Shown here piece after piece: positions 1-7,604 of a stretch of 24,052 nucleotides of DNA. How positions within the stretch are numbered: the stretch's first letter is position 1; each line of letters starts with the position of its first letter. A program made the position numbers and the translations under genes. Source of the DNA: CAZJRB01 sp964547995 (GTDB lineage: Bacteria > Planctomycetota > Planctomycetia > Pirellulales > Thermoguttaceae); contig CAZJRB010000114.1 in NCBI GenBank assembly GCA_964547995.1, positions 1 to 24,052 on the forward strand, written 5' to 3'. Under the pieces are notes generated by a model. That model saw nothing but the letters and a program-made list of their open reading frames with translations, ran no database searches and was not told the origin of the DNA.

Positions 1-1076
1 GACCGCGACGCGTGGCCGTGATGCTTGACCTGAAGTGGCCATACAAGCGGCATGCTGACGTCTTTGCCGGGATGCAACGGCACTGCCAAGAGCGGGGTTG
101 GGAGTTGTGCATCGACGAATACGCCGACGATACGATCCCGGTACGCCCCGCAAAAACGGTTCCCTACGATGGTGTCATCGGCCGGGCGACGAGAAAACTG
201 GCCCGGCGGGCCGCGCGTTCGAAGGTACCGGTGGTGAACGTCTGGTTCAGCTCGCCTGCGTGGAAGTCGTTGCCGGGGGTGTTTGCCGATTTCGCCGCCG
301 CGGGGCGACTGCGGGCCGAGCATCTGTTGGCCCGTGGCTTTCGCCGTTTTGGCTTGCTGACGTCGGACAACGACCGGGGGCACCAAGTCGAGATGAAGGC
401 GTTTGCCGATGCGGTTGCCGCGACGGGCTTTCCTTGTGTTGCCCAAAAGGTGGCGCTGGATCCCTCTGAATTGTTGAAGCAGTGGCGGAATACCGAACGT
501 ACCATCGCCGCCTGGATGGAAGATTTGCGGCCGCCCGTCGGAGTGTATGCAGGCTCCGAAATGCATGGCCGGATGGTGGCGGAGCTGTGCCGAAATCGCG
601 GCTGGCGCGTGCCGGGGGATGTGGCGATCATCGTGGGCTGGAACCAAGCGACGCTCTGCGAGCACCCCCGACCCACGCTAAGCAGCGTGGATCTGGGTTA
701 CGAGCGGATCGGCTACGAGGCGGCGCGATTGTTGGATCGGTTGATGGACGAGAAAGAAAAGGGAACGAGGATGTTTGCGAAGCGCCTTTCGGGCCGTTCA
801 AGAAAGAGATCCCCGTCCCTTGCTCCTGAGCACATCTTGCTTCCGCCCAGGGGGCTTATCGTTCGCGAGTCGACCGACTTCTTTGCCGTCGATGACGAGT
901 TGATCGGCGCGGCGCTGGAATTCATCGCCGCCAACAGTCACCGGAAAATCGTCCCCAGCGACGTGGCCCAGGCGGTGACCATAGGGCTGCGGACCCTGCA
1001 ACGCCGTTTTCGGAAGTACCTCGACCGCCCGATCGCAACCGAGATCCGCCGCGTGCGAATCTTGGTAAGGACATGA
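1..1076 (+). pseudogene. XylR-type transcriptional regulator (LacI-like sensor plus AraC HTH), both ends incomplete
   Basis: The protein begins with a periplasmic-binding-protein/LacI-like sensor core (WPYKRHADVFAGMQRHC, then DEYADDT), the layout of XylR-family regulators, which sense a sugar and bind DNA through a C-terminal AraC domain. The first AraC helix-turn-helix is visible near the end (DVAQAVTIGLRTLQRRFRKY, then EIRRVRI). Reading then leaves the family: after RRVRI come only LVRT and a stop, so the second AraC helix-turn-helix, about 40-50 residues, is missing. No other frame downstream restores it. The frame is open to the window edge (codons from position 3 read PRRVAVMLDL), so the GTG at 12 is probably internal and the true start lies upstream. 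With one DNA-binding helix pair lost, it is probably non-functional or altered. The family is clear; the ligand is unknown. Confidence 0.8.
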
Positions 1077-1179
1077 ATGCATGGATGATCACATGCAGGG
1101 TTCACCACGGTCCATAGGTTCGACACTCCAGCCGCCGCGTAAGTTCCATATTTCCAAGGCAAACACCCCAAAAATTCCG

Positions 1180-1311
1180 TCAGGAGGCCTTGACACGAAT
1201 CGCTTTTTCAGAGATGGCCCGCAGCACAACATCCTTCGCTTCCAAGCAAGCCGCGTTGGCCACGAACAGCACAACATCCTGCCCGCGAACGGTTGCCAAC
1301 TTACCTGTCAC
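1180..1311 (-). CDS. possible 43-aa overlapping ORF containing the VVLFVANAA repeat
   Basis: A GTG start at 1311-1309 overlaps the stop of the small minus-strand gene 1301-1507, in an arrangement typical of translational coupling (AAGG lies just upstream). The 43-residue product contains GQDVVLFVANAA followed 15 codons later by the related AKDVVLRAISEKA, then stops at 1180. The same peptide recurs in one frame at about 1633-1729. I do not recognise it. It may be a real coupled peptide, or only the part of a degenerate DNA repeat that happens to stay open. Confidence 0.25.
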   Translation of the reverse strand: MTGKLATVRGQDVVLFVANAACLEAKDVVLRAISEKAIRVKAS

Positions 1312-1729
1312 GCCCTTCTTTCAAGGCTTTGTCACGCTTGTAGAGCAACAAAAGGCATTTCCGGCACGTCACCGCCGCCCGATCGTCCGTCGCGATCCCT
1401 TCCATATCGGCCCGGTGGGCAGCTTCCTTGTCGCGGGGATTGCACAGCACCATGCCATCTGCGTTCAGGGCGTGCAAGTCGCGTTTCTGTCTCTTGTCCC
1501 TGGGCATGCTACCTCGCACCGTAGGGCTAACGAACTTGTTCCGCCGCCCGTGGGCCACCCCGCTGCCGCTCATTGTATCAGGTTACTCGATTCTTGGCAC
1601 GCCGGCTGCCTGGCCTACCCCCGGCATCCGTCGCCGCGTTGGCCACGAACAGCACAACATCCTGCCCAATATTAGCAACCGTAATCACGTCCGTTGCCGC
1701 GTTGGCCACGAACAGCAAAACATCCTGCC
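1217..1729 (-). repeat. dispersed repeat family encoding GQDVVLFVANAATD
   Basis: Near-identical copies of about 34 bp lie at 1250-1283, 1633-1666 and 1696-1729. A weaker copy spans about 1217-1238. On the plus strand all share the core CACGAACAGCACAACATCCT; the third copy has one base change in this core. The last two are exactly 63 bp (21 codons) apart and in the same minus-strand frame, reading IGQDVVLFVANAATDVITVAN-like units. The first copy and the weak copy are offset by 45 bp, again a multiple of three. This suggests a peptide-coding tandem repeat that has decayed, or a small mobile repeat. Confidence 0.6.
1301..1507 (-). CDS. small conserved-looking CxxC protein (68 aa), function unknown
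   Basis: The ATG at 1507-1505 is preceded by a good ribosome binding site (CGAGG, four bases from the start), which favours it over the longer reading from 1573. The 68-residue product begins MPRDKRQKRDLHALNADG and contains CNPRDKEAAHRAD in the middle and VTCRKCLLLLYKR near the end. The single Cys plus CxxC pair could bind zinc or another metal, but this is inference. It is highly charged, with no signal peptide or membrane segment. I have an impression of similar small hypothetical proteins with a VTCxxCL ending but cannot name a family. A possible second ORF overlaps its stop codon. Confidence 0.55.
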   Translation of the reverse strand: MPRDKRQKRDLHALNADGMVLCNPRDKEAAHRADMEGIATDDRAAVTCRKCLLLLYKRDKALKEGRDR

Positions 1730-2029
1730 ACGAACGGTAGCCGCGCACGGGCCACCGTATCCCCCGACATCCGTTGCGCGCGGACCACCCCGCTGCGGCA
1801 GGCGGGGTTTTGCGGTTCTTTGGTACCCGTCCGGTAGACAGCACGCTTGACGCGGCTGGTAGCCGAAGACCCCCCGAGATACTTTTTCCTATGAATCTTG
1901 CCGTTTCTTGAAATTCCCCGCACCATTGTGTCCTGAATTTGGGCTTATTGGGACAGAGGGGGATTGCAGCGCTTGGCAATACCCCTTCAGGGAATGGCAT
2001 CGAACCAATCTACGCAAAGGAGAATCAAC
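1508..2029. other. intergenic stretch with no convincing gene
   Basis: Apart from the two repeat copies at 1633-1729, nothing here reads as protein with family features. The minus-strand ORF across 1578-2000 is open only because it contains those in-frame repeats. No clear promoter for the gene at 2030 was identified. Confidence 0.5.
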
Positions 2030-2440
2030 GTGAAAACGCTTACTTTGTCGTGCGTTGTGCTTTGCCTTGCTGCGGCCGCAACGGCCCAAGCTCGACCATG
2101 TCGACTGAGAGGACTGGGCGACGCCATGGGCGAGGCGATGGGGGAAGCCTTGGCCCAGTGTCTACTCGCACCACTCGAAGCTCTGTCCGAGTTGGGCGGC
2201 AGCGGGAAAGCCGCTTCAGAATCCGTCGAGCCATCGCCACCGAAACCTAATCGCCCGATGCGATCCTTTCTGGGACGCCCAAGACGGCGGTTTCGGCGAG
2301 CCATTCAAGCCGGTCGGCCATGCCTTGAAACTGGCCAAACGGGCGACTCTCAAACGCACGGCCTCCAGCTCTGCGGCACTACTAGGGAAAACTTGTCCAT
2401 TCTCGGCACCATTCCGCAATCTTGTTTCCGACAGAGTTAA
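2030..2440 (+). pseudogene. small secreted protein, probably frameshifted near position 2245
   Basis: A GTG at 2030 follows a strong ribosome binding site (AAAGGAG at 2016-2022). The product opens with a signal peptide (MKTLTLSCVVLCLAAAATAQA), then a short helical region containing GDAMGEAMGEALAQCLLAPL. After EPSPPKP, around residue 73, the reading becomes Arg-rich and unconvincing. The +1 frame from about 2241 to 2474 reads far more like protein (CDPFWDAQDGGFGEPFKPVG, then HALKLAKRATLK) with better GC at third positions, and has no start of its own. The likely original gene therefore ran 2030-2474, with one base gained or lost between about 2235 and 2253. Function unknown. The neighbour at 2500 has the same layout and a DPxW-type segment, so they may be distant relatives. 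Confidence 0.5.
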
Positions 2441-2483
2441 CAAGGCGACGACGGAGCCGCCATTAACACGGTAGACTCAATTC

Positions 2484-2493
2484 AAGAGAGGAG
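2484..2493 (+). promoter_or_regulatory. ribosome binding site for the gene at 2500
   Basis: The purine stretch AGAGAGGAG ends six bases before the ATG at 2500 and fixes this start. Confidence 0.6.
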
Positions 2494-2499
2494 ATTCAA

Positions 2500-3102
2500 A
2501 TGTTTTCCAGAAACTGCATGTCCGGTATCGGATTGGCAGCCGCGGCGGTCCTGGTGGTTGCCGTGAGCGCGGTCGCGGCCGAAGCGCAATCCACCGGCCC
2601 CGGTGCACCAACAACAACGTCGCCAGCCCAGTCCGCCAAGGCAGAAAAGGCCGGAGAGCACAAGCCAGACAAGGACATCACTGATGGGGCCGTCCCTTAC
2701 TACGATCCCATGTATGACTCATGGCCCCAGCTTCCTACCATGAAGGGTGGACGTGGAACGGATGATAACGGAGGCGGCAGCGACGATCCGTGGGCACCAA
2801 GCCCGGATCCCGACTGTGGGGGCGGCGTACCAATTTGGCGAAGGCCGCGCGATATTTTGCCGGGCGTCGACTGTGTCCCCATCGACACCAGAATCATCAT
2901 GTCCGGCGGAGCGGATGATGCTAACGGAGGCGGGAGCGACGATCCATGGGCAGAAGTGCCATCCGCTCCCTCAAAGACATCAGCCGACCAATTGAATCAA
3001 GAGATCCGTCCTCCGTCCCAGCAAGGCAAAAAGGCTTTCAGGTTGAATCTCGACAGAGAACTCCAACGAATTTCCGACCTAATGAAAGGGGGGCTGCATT
3101 AG
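2500..3102 (+). CDS. secreted Gly/Asp-rich small protein with internal GGGSDDPWA repeats (200 aa)
   Basis: The first 27 or so residues are a typical Sec signal peptide (hydrophobic IGLAAAAVLVVAVSAVAAEAQ). A low-complexity Ser/Thr/Pro/Lys stretch follows to about residue 60, then a Tyr/Pro/Trp segment (VPYYDPMYDSWPQLP). The motif DxNGGGSDDPWA occurs twice, about 51 residues apart, and the DNA is also nearly identical (about 2761-2796 and 2914-2949), indicating an internal duplication of about 153 bp. The Asp/Gly pattern could bind calcium, but this is inference. The tail is basic and helical (LNLDRELQRISDLMKG). No known family was recognised. It lies 60 bp after the gene at 2030 and could share its transcript. 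Confidence 0.65.
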   Translation: MFSRNCMSGIGLAAAAVLVVAVSAVAAEAQSTGPGAPTTTSPAQSAKAEKAGEHKPDKDITDGAVPYYDPMYDSWPQLPTMKGGRGTDDNGGGSDDPWAPSPDPDCGGGVPIWRRPRDILPGVDCVPIDTRIIMSGGADDANGGGSDDPWAEVPSAPSKTSADQLNQEIRPPSQQGKKAFRLNLDRELQRISDLMKGGLH

Positions 3103-3136
3103 AGCCACCCATTCACTCCTTAAGGCAAGAGAAGGG

Positions 3137-3157
3137 CGGTTCCTCTCCGGGGAACCG
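3137..3157 (+). terminator. GC-rich hairpin after the secreted-protein gene
   Basis: A perfect 7-bp stem (CGGTTCC/GGAACCG) with a 7-base loop lies 35 bp after the stop at 3102. No T-run follows, so it is only a candidate terminator or transcript-stabilising hairpin. Confidence 0.35.
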
Positions 3158-3205
3158 GAGCCTCTATGATGATGGTTTCTCGGCGCGATTTCGAGCGTTG
3201 GGCTG

Positions 3206-3317
3206 CTAGTACCCCATTGCATTTGATTTTGTACGTTGGCCCTCCGAGGCCGACGCGGTTTGTCGACGGCTTCGGAGAGCCATCGTACTGACAGTTTCAA
3301 GTGACATGGGGTACTAG
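3206..3317. repeat. 112-bp imperfect palindrome, MITE-like or structured RNA
   Basis: The outer arms CTAGTACCCCAT (3206-3217) and ATGGGGTACTAG (3306-3317) are perfect inverse complements. Inside them 3232-3255 pairs with 3264-3287 at 20 of 24 positions around an 8-base centre. The whole unit would fold into one long hairpin. It contains no ORF, which fits a small non-autonomous transposable element or REP-like repeat. CTAG at both ends could be part of the inverted repeat or a target duplication. Confidence 0.65.
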
Positions 3318-3805
3318 GGGGAACCCACAAGCGTAAGATATTCAGCCCAGGTGCGTCTATTTGCTGGTTCAATAACGAATCCACCCGCTTCCAGCCCACC
3401 CCGCCCCCATTTTTGCCAGCCCGAGCCGACAAAAGTGCAGCGCATTTGCAGCAGTTGTGATTCCAAACAATGCGAGGCAGTGCGAGAGGGTGCGAGAAGA
3501 ATCGCCATCCACTCAAGAAGTGGTATAAGCCCATAACCCTCGACGAGTTACGGGCTTAGCACCTGATTTCGAGTCTGCGCAGTATCTCGATATAACCCGG
3601 AAAACACGCGGTTCTTAGGATCGGCGTTAGCATAGGTGCGAGCACGGGGGGTGAGGTGGGATTGAGGCGTGTAGACACGTGATTCTGCCCAGAATTCCAA
3701 GTCTGCGAGGGTGTGGGCCAGGCACGGCGAAATGCCCTCGGTCGATCCTACCGAAGCGAGTTACGGTTACTGCGAGCGCATGCTCTGACAAGTACCTGGC
3801 AAAGC
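3318..3805. other. intergenic stretch with no convincing gene
   Basis: Short ORFs here have no start signals or family features. A weak hairpin (3527-3557) and three spaced GTGCGAG/TGCGAG words near 3471-3498 are the only structure seen. Confidence 0.5.
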
Positions 3806-4447
3806 CTATTTCGATTCTTTGGGATCATGAGCCTTTGCCTTCGTGCCACCACCGATCACGGATTCGTAAGTCGGTCCGACGCGGATTTCATCGAAGCAAT
3901 TCTCGCCTCCCTGCTGAAGAACTAATCGGTTGAGCCTGGTCTGATCAATATTGAAGGCTTCTGGTTCACGGAGAAATCGATATTTTCCAGTGAGATTTTC
4001 TGTCGGTTGTTTGAGATCTTGATCTGGCCACATGGGATAAAAGTTGTCGTTCTCTCCATCTCTTCCCCAAACGATCTTACCGACCATCAAGACAATCCTC
4101 CCTTTCCAAGCAGGGCCAATTCTTCGACGGGCGACTTCGCCATCTAAGACCACTACCGTCTCAAACTGACCCTCCTTGTGAAGAAAACCAATCCCATCTT
4201 TCTGGTCGTCGGATTCCAATGTCACGGTATTTTGACCGCCGCCACTTGCGGGCATAAAGGAAACGTAGCTCATCCACATCGTGGCACCGTCTTTGAGAAG
4301 ACCTGCCTTTGCCAGGGAGCCATCGAGTTCAATGGCGCATCTTTTGTCGGACGAACGAGTAGAAGTTTGGGCACGGTTGCCCGTTACAGGAACGTTACCG
4401 TACCGCAGACTCCCCGGGGTGACCATTGGCTTCCACCGGTCATCGCC
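3806..4447 (-). pseudogene. LamG-like C-terminal part of the frameshifted esterase
   Basis: This frame continues the esterase gene 4440-6038 after a shift at 4440-4450. It opens as GDDRWKPMVTPGSLRY without a proper start; the ATG at 4426 is internal. It then shows a beta-sandwich pattern typical of concanavalin/LamG-like domains that follow planctomycete esterases: GNRAQT, SYVSFMPASGGG, a Gly-rich mid-section and a late FDEIRVGPTYESV segment. The upstream part ends with LLYEPFDYPSDL, the usual opening strand of this domain, so the domain itself is cut by the frameshift. Such domains usually bind glycans or help attach the enzyme to its substrate. Read alone it would give 206 residues without a secretion signal. 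Confidence 0.6.
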
Positions 4448-6038
4448 TTATTTCTTGTAGAGTAAAATATTCTCCCTTCGTACCAACGGCACCTTTCTTT
4501 CCAAAGAGTGTCGTGGGCTGTTCAAGATCCGAGGGATAGTCGAAAGGTTCGTAGAGCAAGGCGTCGCCCGGATCAAGGGGACCGCGGTTGACGACCGTTG
4601 TGGCCGGAGTCGACTTACCCGTCGTGGGTCGAATCGAATACTTGACTAAACCTTTCTCCGGTGCTTGTTTGTCTTCGTAGCTTCTGGCTTCACCGGAAAG
4701 ATTCGCCGCGATCTCTTTGCCATCACGCGTTATTATGAACCCATCGAACTTTCCTCTAGGATCCCATTGTAAGGCTACCCCTTCTAGACTTCGAAAAGTC
4801 CTGAGTTCGGGGATGGAGGTGTCGCAGATGGCCGTCAATTTCTGCGTCGGAGAAGTTGGCATCTCTAGGACGAGTTCATAGGTGTTCTTTCCCGGCAGGG
4901 CGGTCGTGTCGGTAAACGCAGTTTGAGATGCAGGAAGATGGACTCCCAGGCTCTTTCCATTTCTCAACAACTTGACGCTTTTGGGAATCTCGCTTCCGAG
5001 TTGCCAGTTCAACTGAACCCCTTGATCAACTCCAAAAGCCATCAAGCGAGAGGGCAAGGTGGGATTCTTCAGTTTGAGCATCTCGGTTGCCATGGCAGTG
5101 CCGATGTTCAGATGGGTCCGGGCGTTACGGTTCCAGTGGAAACCTTGGGCAGAAGGCGAGTCCTTCGCATCGAACCTGAATTGCAGCTTTTCAGGACCGT
5201 AAGGTTTGTCCGTATTGACCACGGCAACGTTTCCAACGAACTGAGGGTACTTGGTTTTATCGCCCATTGCCAGTTGAGATCGCTTGATCAGATGGTCTTC
5301 ATCTTCGATCATTCCGCTCGTGGCAATTACGACCGGAAGGTTTGGAACACCCAAGCCGTACTTCACGCTACGAATGTCATCGATGAAAGCTGCCAGATTC
5401 TTCTCATACTTGTGAGAAAGATCGCCCAAGTCGTTCCATCCCTGGTGGTAGCACAGCCCCGCGATTTCCATACCTTGCCCCTGATAGTCGGGGAAAAAGG
5501 TATTGATATTTTCCATTACTTCTTTGACCAGCCGCACTACTTCATAGTAATAGAATCCGGGGTGCCCTGGCTTGGTCGGCTTTGGATATTTGCCGATACT
5601 CGGTGGCAGGAAATCATTGCCGAGACTCTTGCCGCCCCAAGTGGCCTTAATCAGCAGTACCGGCTGCTTGTAAACGTCGCCCATCATATGCCCAAAACCA
5701 AATTCCGGACCAATGAGGCCCGAATAACCACCGTAATTGGGTGTCAAGCCGCCGTACCTGTCAGGTTTGCCGGGGCTTCCTCCCAAGTGAACCCAAACAT
5801 CGGAGCGTTCCTTCCACGAACCATCCGCATTAATGAGAAATTGATACTTCTTTGGCTCTTTTTTAACAATATCTCGTAAGGTGTTCGGTTTATCGCCCTC
5901 TACGGTGCCGTACCCCAACATGTTGGATTGCCCCACCAAAACGTAAACCTTAACGGGAAGCTCCTCTCTCTTTTGGGCATGGGCGAGGGAAGTCATTGCA
6001 GTTATTACAATCATCGCAGTTATTGTCAGTCTTGTCAT
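4440..6038 (-). pseudogene. secreted SGNH carbohydrate esterase (sialate O-acetylesterase-like), catalytic part; gene frameshifted at its 3' end
   Basis: The start ATG at 6038 is supported by GGAG nine bases upstream and an immediate signal peptide (MTRLTITAMIVITAMTSLAHA); an in-frame ATG at 6110 would bury the signal and is rejected. The mature enzyme has the SGNH nucleophile block GQSNM (Ser about 38), the glycine block TWGGKSLGND (about 133-142), YHQGWNDLGD (about 197-206) and GFHWNRNARTH (His about 301), the plan of the SASA/DUF303 esterases that remove acetyl groups from sugars. Two FN3-like segments (about 330-500) and the first strand of a LamG-like domain follow. The frame stops at 4440, but the neighbouring frame continues the same domain to 3806, so the intact gene would be about 3806-6038. 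The catalytic part is complete and could still be active. The substrate is unknown. Confidence 0.75.
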
Positions 6039-6103
6039 TTCACTTTTCTCCGTATTCTTTTGGTAGTGTATTGCTAACCCAGACAGGAGCCCCTGGAGAT
6101 AGG

Positions 6104-6175
6104 CGTCCAAAACGGACCCGGGGCGGCGCCGAATTTGGACCCACCTGGTCCCTAATGTGCCACCGAGGGCGGTGG
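6104..6175. mobile_element. probable terminal region of an IS21-like element remnant
   Basis: Two related words, CCAAAACGGACCC (6109-6121) and CGAATTTGGACCC (6130-6142), lie downstream of the istB remnant, resembling the multiple short repeats at IS21-family ends. A perfect hairpin (CCACCG/CGGTGG, 6160-6175) lies between them and the istB stop codon. The exact element boundary and any target duplication are not visible. Confidence 0.4.
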
Positions 6176-6198
6176 CGGGGATGAGGGCTGGTCGAGGG

Positions 6199-6435
6199 CT
6201 ACTTGGCCTTGCGACCGGCCTTCTTCTTCATCGACTCGCGGAAGCGGTAACTTTCGCCGTTCATCTGAAATATCTCGCAGTGATGTGTCAGACGATCCAG
6301 CAACGCCGCCGTCATCCGCTCGCCTTGAAAAAGCTGACCCCAATCGCTGAACGGAAGGTTGCTCGTGATCAGCAGGCTCTTCCGCTCGTAGCGATCGGCA
6401 AAGACCTGGAACAACAACTCCGCGCCGGTTCGGCT
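6199..6435 (-). pseudogene. istB: IstB-like ATP-binding transposition protein, C-terminal fragment
   Basis: The last 78 residues of an IS21-family helper ATPase are recognisable: SRTGAELLFQVFADRYERKS, then LLITSNLPFSDWGQLF, then MTAALLDRLTHHCEIF and NGESYRFRES, with a Lys-rich tail. The conserved SNLPF and LLDRLTHH blocks are intact. The Walker A and B parts, about two thirds of the protein, are absent upstream of about 6435, where an unrelated transposase begins. No istA partner is present. It is non-functional and marks a rearrangement. Confidence 0.8.
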
Positions 6436-6791
6436 GCCGGGGCCACCAGAAGGCGGTCGGCCGTCTGTTTCTGAGACCAGCCACATGCAGCACGGAGCTG
6501 CAGGATTGCCATTCGTTCCGCGGGCGGATAGTGCGGTCGGTGGCACGGGTCGATCAACGCCATGCGGACAGTTATGATGCGCAACTGTTCCGTGACGATG
6601 GCAAGTTGGTTTTCCAGCCAGTCACACCTGGCGCGGAGACGGATTCGTTCAATGGGGCTATTGGCCGCCCAGCTTCGCGTGTAGGCCACGGCATACCGGG
6701 CGAGGCAAATGATGTGGAGTATGGCGGACCTGACGGTGGCGGGCCAGGTTTTCGGCAGCGGGATCTTGGGAGCATCTGCTTTGGCGGACAT
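6436..6791 (-). pseudogene. integrase-type (rve) transposase, N-terminal fragment
   Basis: From the ATG at 6791 the product reads MSAKADAPKIPLPKTWP, then VRSAILHIICLARYAVAYTRSWA, a coiled charged segment, RPHYPPAERMAILQLRAA and GWSQKQTADRLLV. I associate this order with a planctomycete transposase family whose second half is an rve/DDE integrase domain. Recognisable sequence ends at about residue 116 (LLVAPA). There the reading passes without a gap into the istB remnant in another frame, so the catalytic domain and all acidic residues are gone. No convincing ribosome binding site precedes the start. The junction lies within about 10 bp of 6435. Confidence 0.65.
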
Positions 6792-7355
6792 GACATTGGA
6801 TCTTGACAGGAGCGTAGGAAGAAGGTGCGGAACCAGAGAAAGAACAGTGGTTTCATTGGACCCGCCGGGAGAAGCTGCTGCAAGTAAGGGATTTGCAGGA
6901 CTCGCGCATCGTGCGTTGGCCCCCGACAATGGCTCCAGAAAAGGTAATTGCATGTTATACGGTTGCCAAATTCGGGGCATTTTGCCCTCCACCCCGAAAT
7001 TCGATTGGCTTCCGGCTCACCTTTTCGGCGTTGCTTCGGACCACCCCATTTCGACTCCCGTCCTGCGCCAGGGTCCCGGAGTGGTGCTTCGCGCTTGTGG
7101 TCCAGCACGCCCACTCTGCTCGGCAGCACCGGGCAGCAGCCCTGCTGAGTAGCCCAGTCTGTTGAGCGCTGGTCAAGTCTAAGGAGCCTTCCACCAAAGG
7201 CAAATCGTGATGTTCGCTGCAGAGGCATTCCGCAAGCACCTGACAGTGGGACGTTTGGCTGTCTGGTGAAAGACTGCTCCCCAAGTGGGCGGCCCTCCAA
7301 AGATGCAGTACCCAACAATATCCGGAATATTTTCGAGCTATGTCCAACGAGATTG

Positions 7356-7385
7356 TTGACAGTGAGTCGTGGCGGCCTTTACACT
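7356..7385 (+). promoter_or_regulatory. candidate sigma70-like promoter for the giant gene
   Basis: TTGACA (7356-7361) is followed after 18 bp by TACACT (7380-7385). The -35 box is a perfect match and the -10 box matches four of six. Transcription would begin near 7392, leaving an untranslated leader of about 210 bases. Confidence 0.4.
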
Positions 7386-7589
7386 CGGGGCTCCGCAGCC
7401 AGGAAGGCGCCGCACCAAAGACTCTCTCAGTGGGGAAGGAAACATGGGCGGCCCAAAAGACTTCACTCGAAGAGTCCTTCTGTGGCTGCCGTTCCACATC
7501 TACCTTCTTGCCGCCGAACTGCCCTTGCAGTTGACCGAGTTATCGTCCCGTTGTCGACACCACATTGATGCGCACAGTTGTGCTGCGCC

Positions 7590-7597
7590 TTGGAGGG
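7590..7597 (+). promoter_or_regulatory. ribosome binding site that sets the giant gene start
   Basis: TTGGAGGG lies eight bases before the ATG at 7605. This favours 7605 over the in-frame TTG at 7578. Confidence 0.65.
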
Positions 7598-7604
7598 CTT
7601 CGCC

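Larger units (their letters stand above)
6792..7604. other. intergenic leader upstream of the giant RHS gene
   Basis: No ORF here has a ribosome binding site with family-like sequence. The long minus-strand ORFs are rich in Cys, Arg and Trp with no recognisable domain. The only feature with support is the promoter candidate at 7356-7385. Confidence 0.5.

Noticed and set aside
1250..1729. Possible CRISPR array
   Set aside because: Only three strong repeats with unequal spacing (383 and 63 bp starts apart) and no cas genes.
3527..3557. Hairpin AAGCCCATAAC/GTTACGGGCTT as a terminator or att site
   Set aside because: One mismatch, no T-run, no flanking gene on either side and no integrase nearby.
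6955..7497. 180-aa minus-strand ORF in the leader region
   Set aside because: Cys/Trp/Arg-rich low-quality reading with no family match and no start signal.
7578..7604. TTG start nine codons upstream for the giant gene
   Set aside because: The ATG at 7605 has a strong GGAGG site eight bases upstream; the extra residues MCCALEGFA overlap that site.
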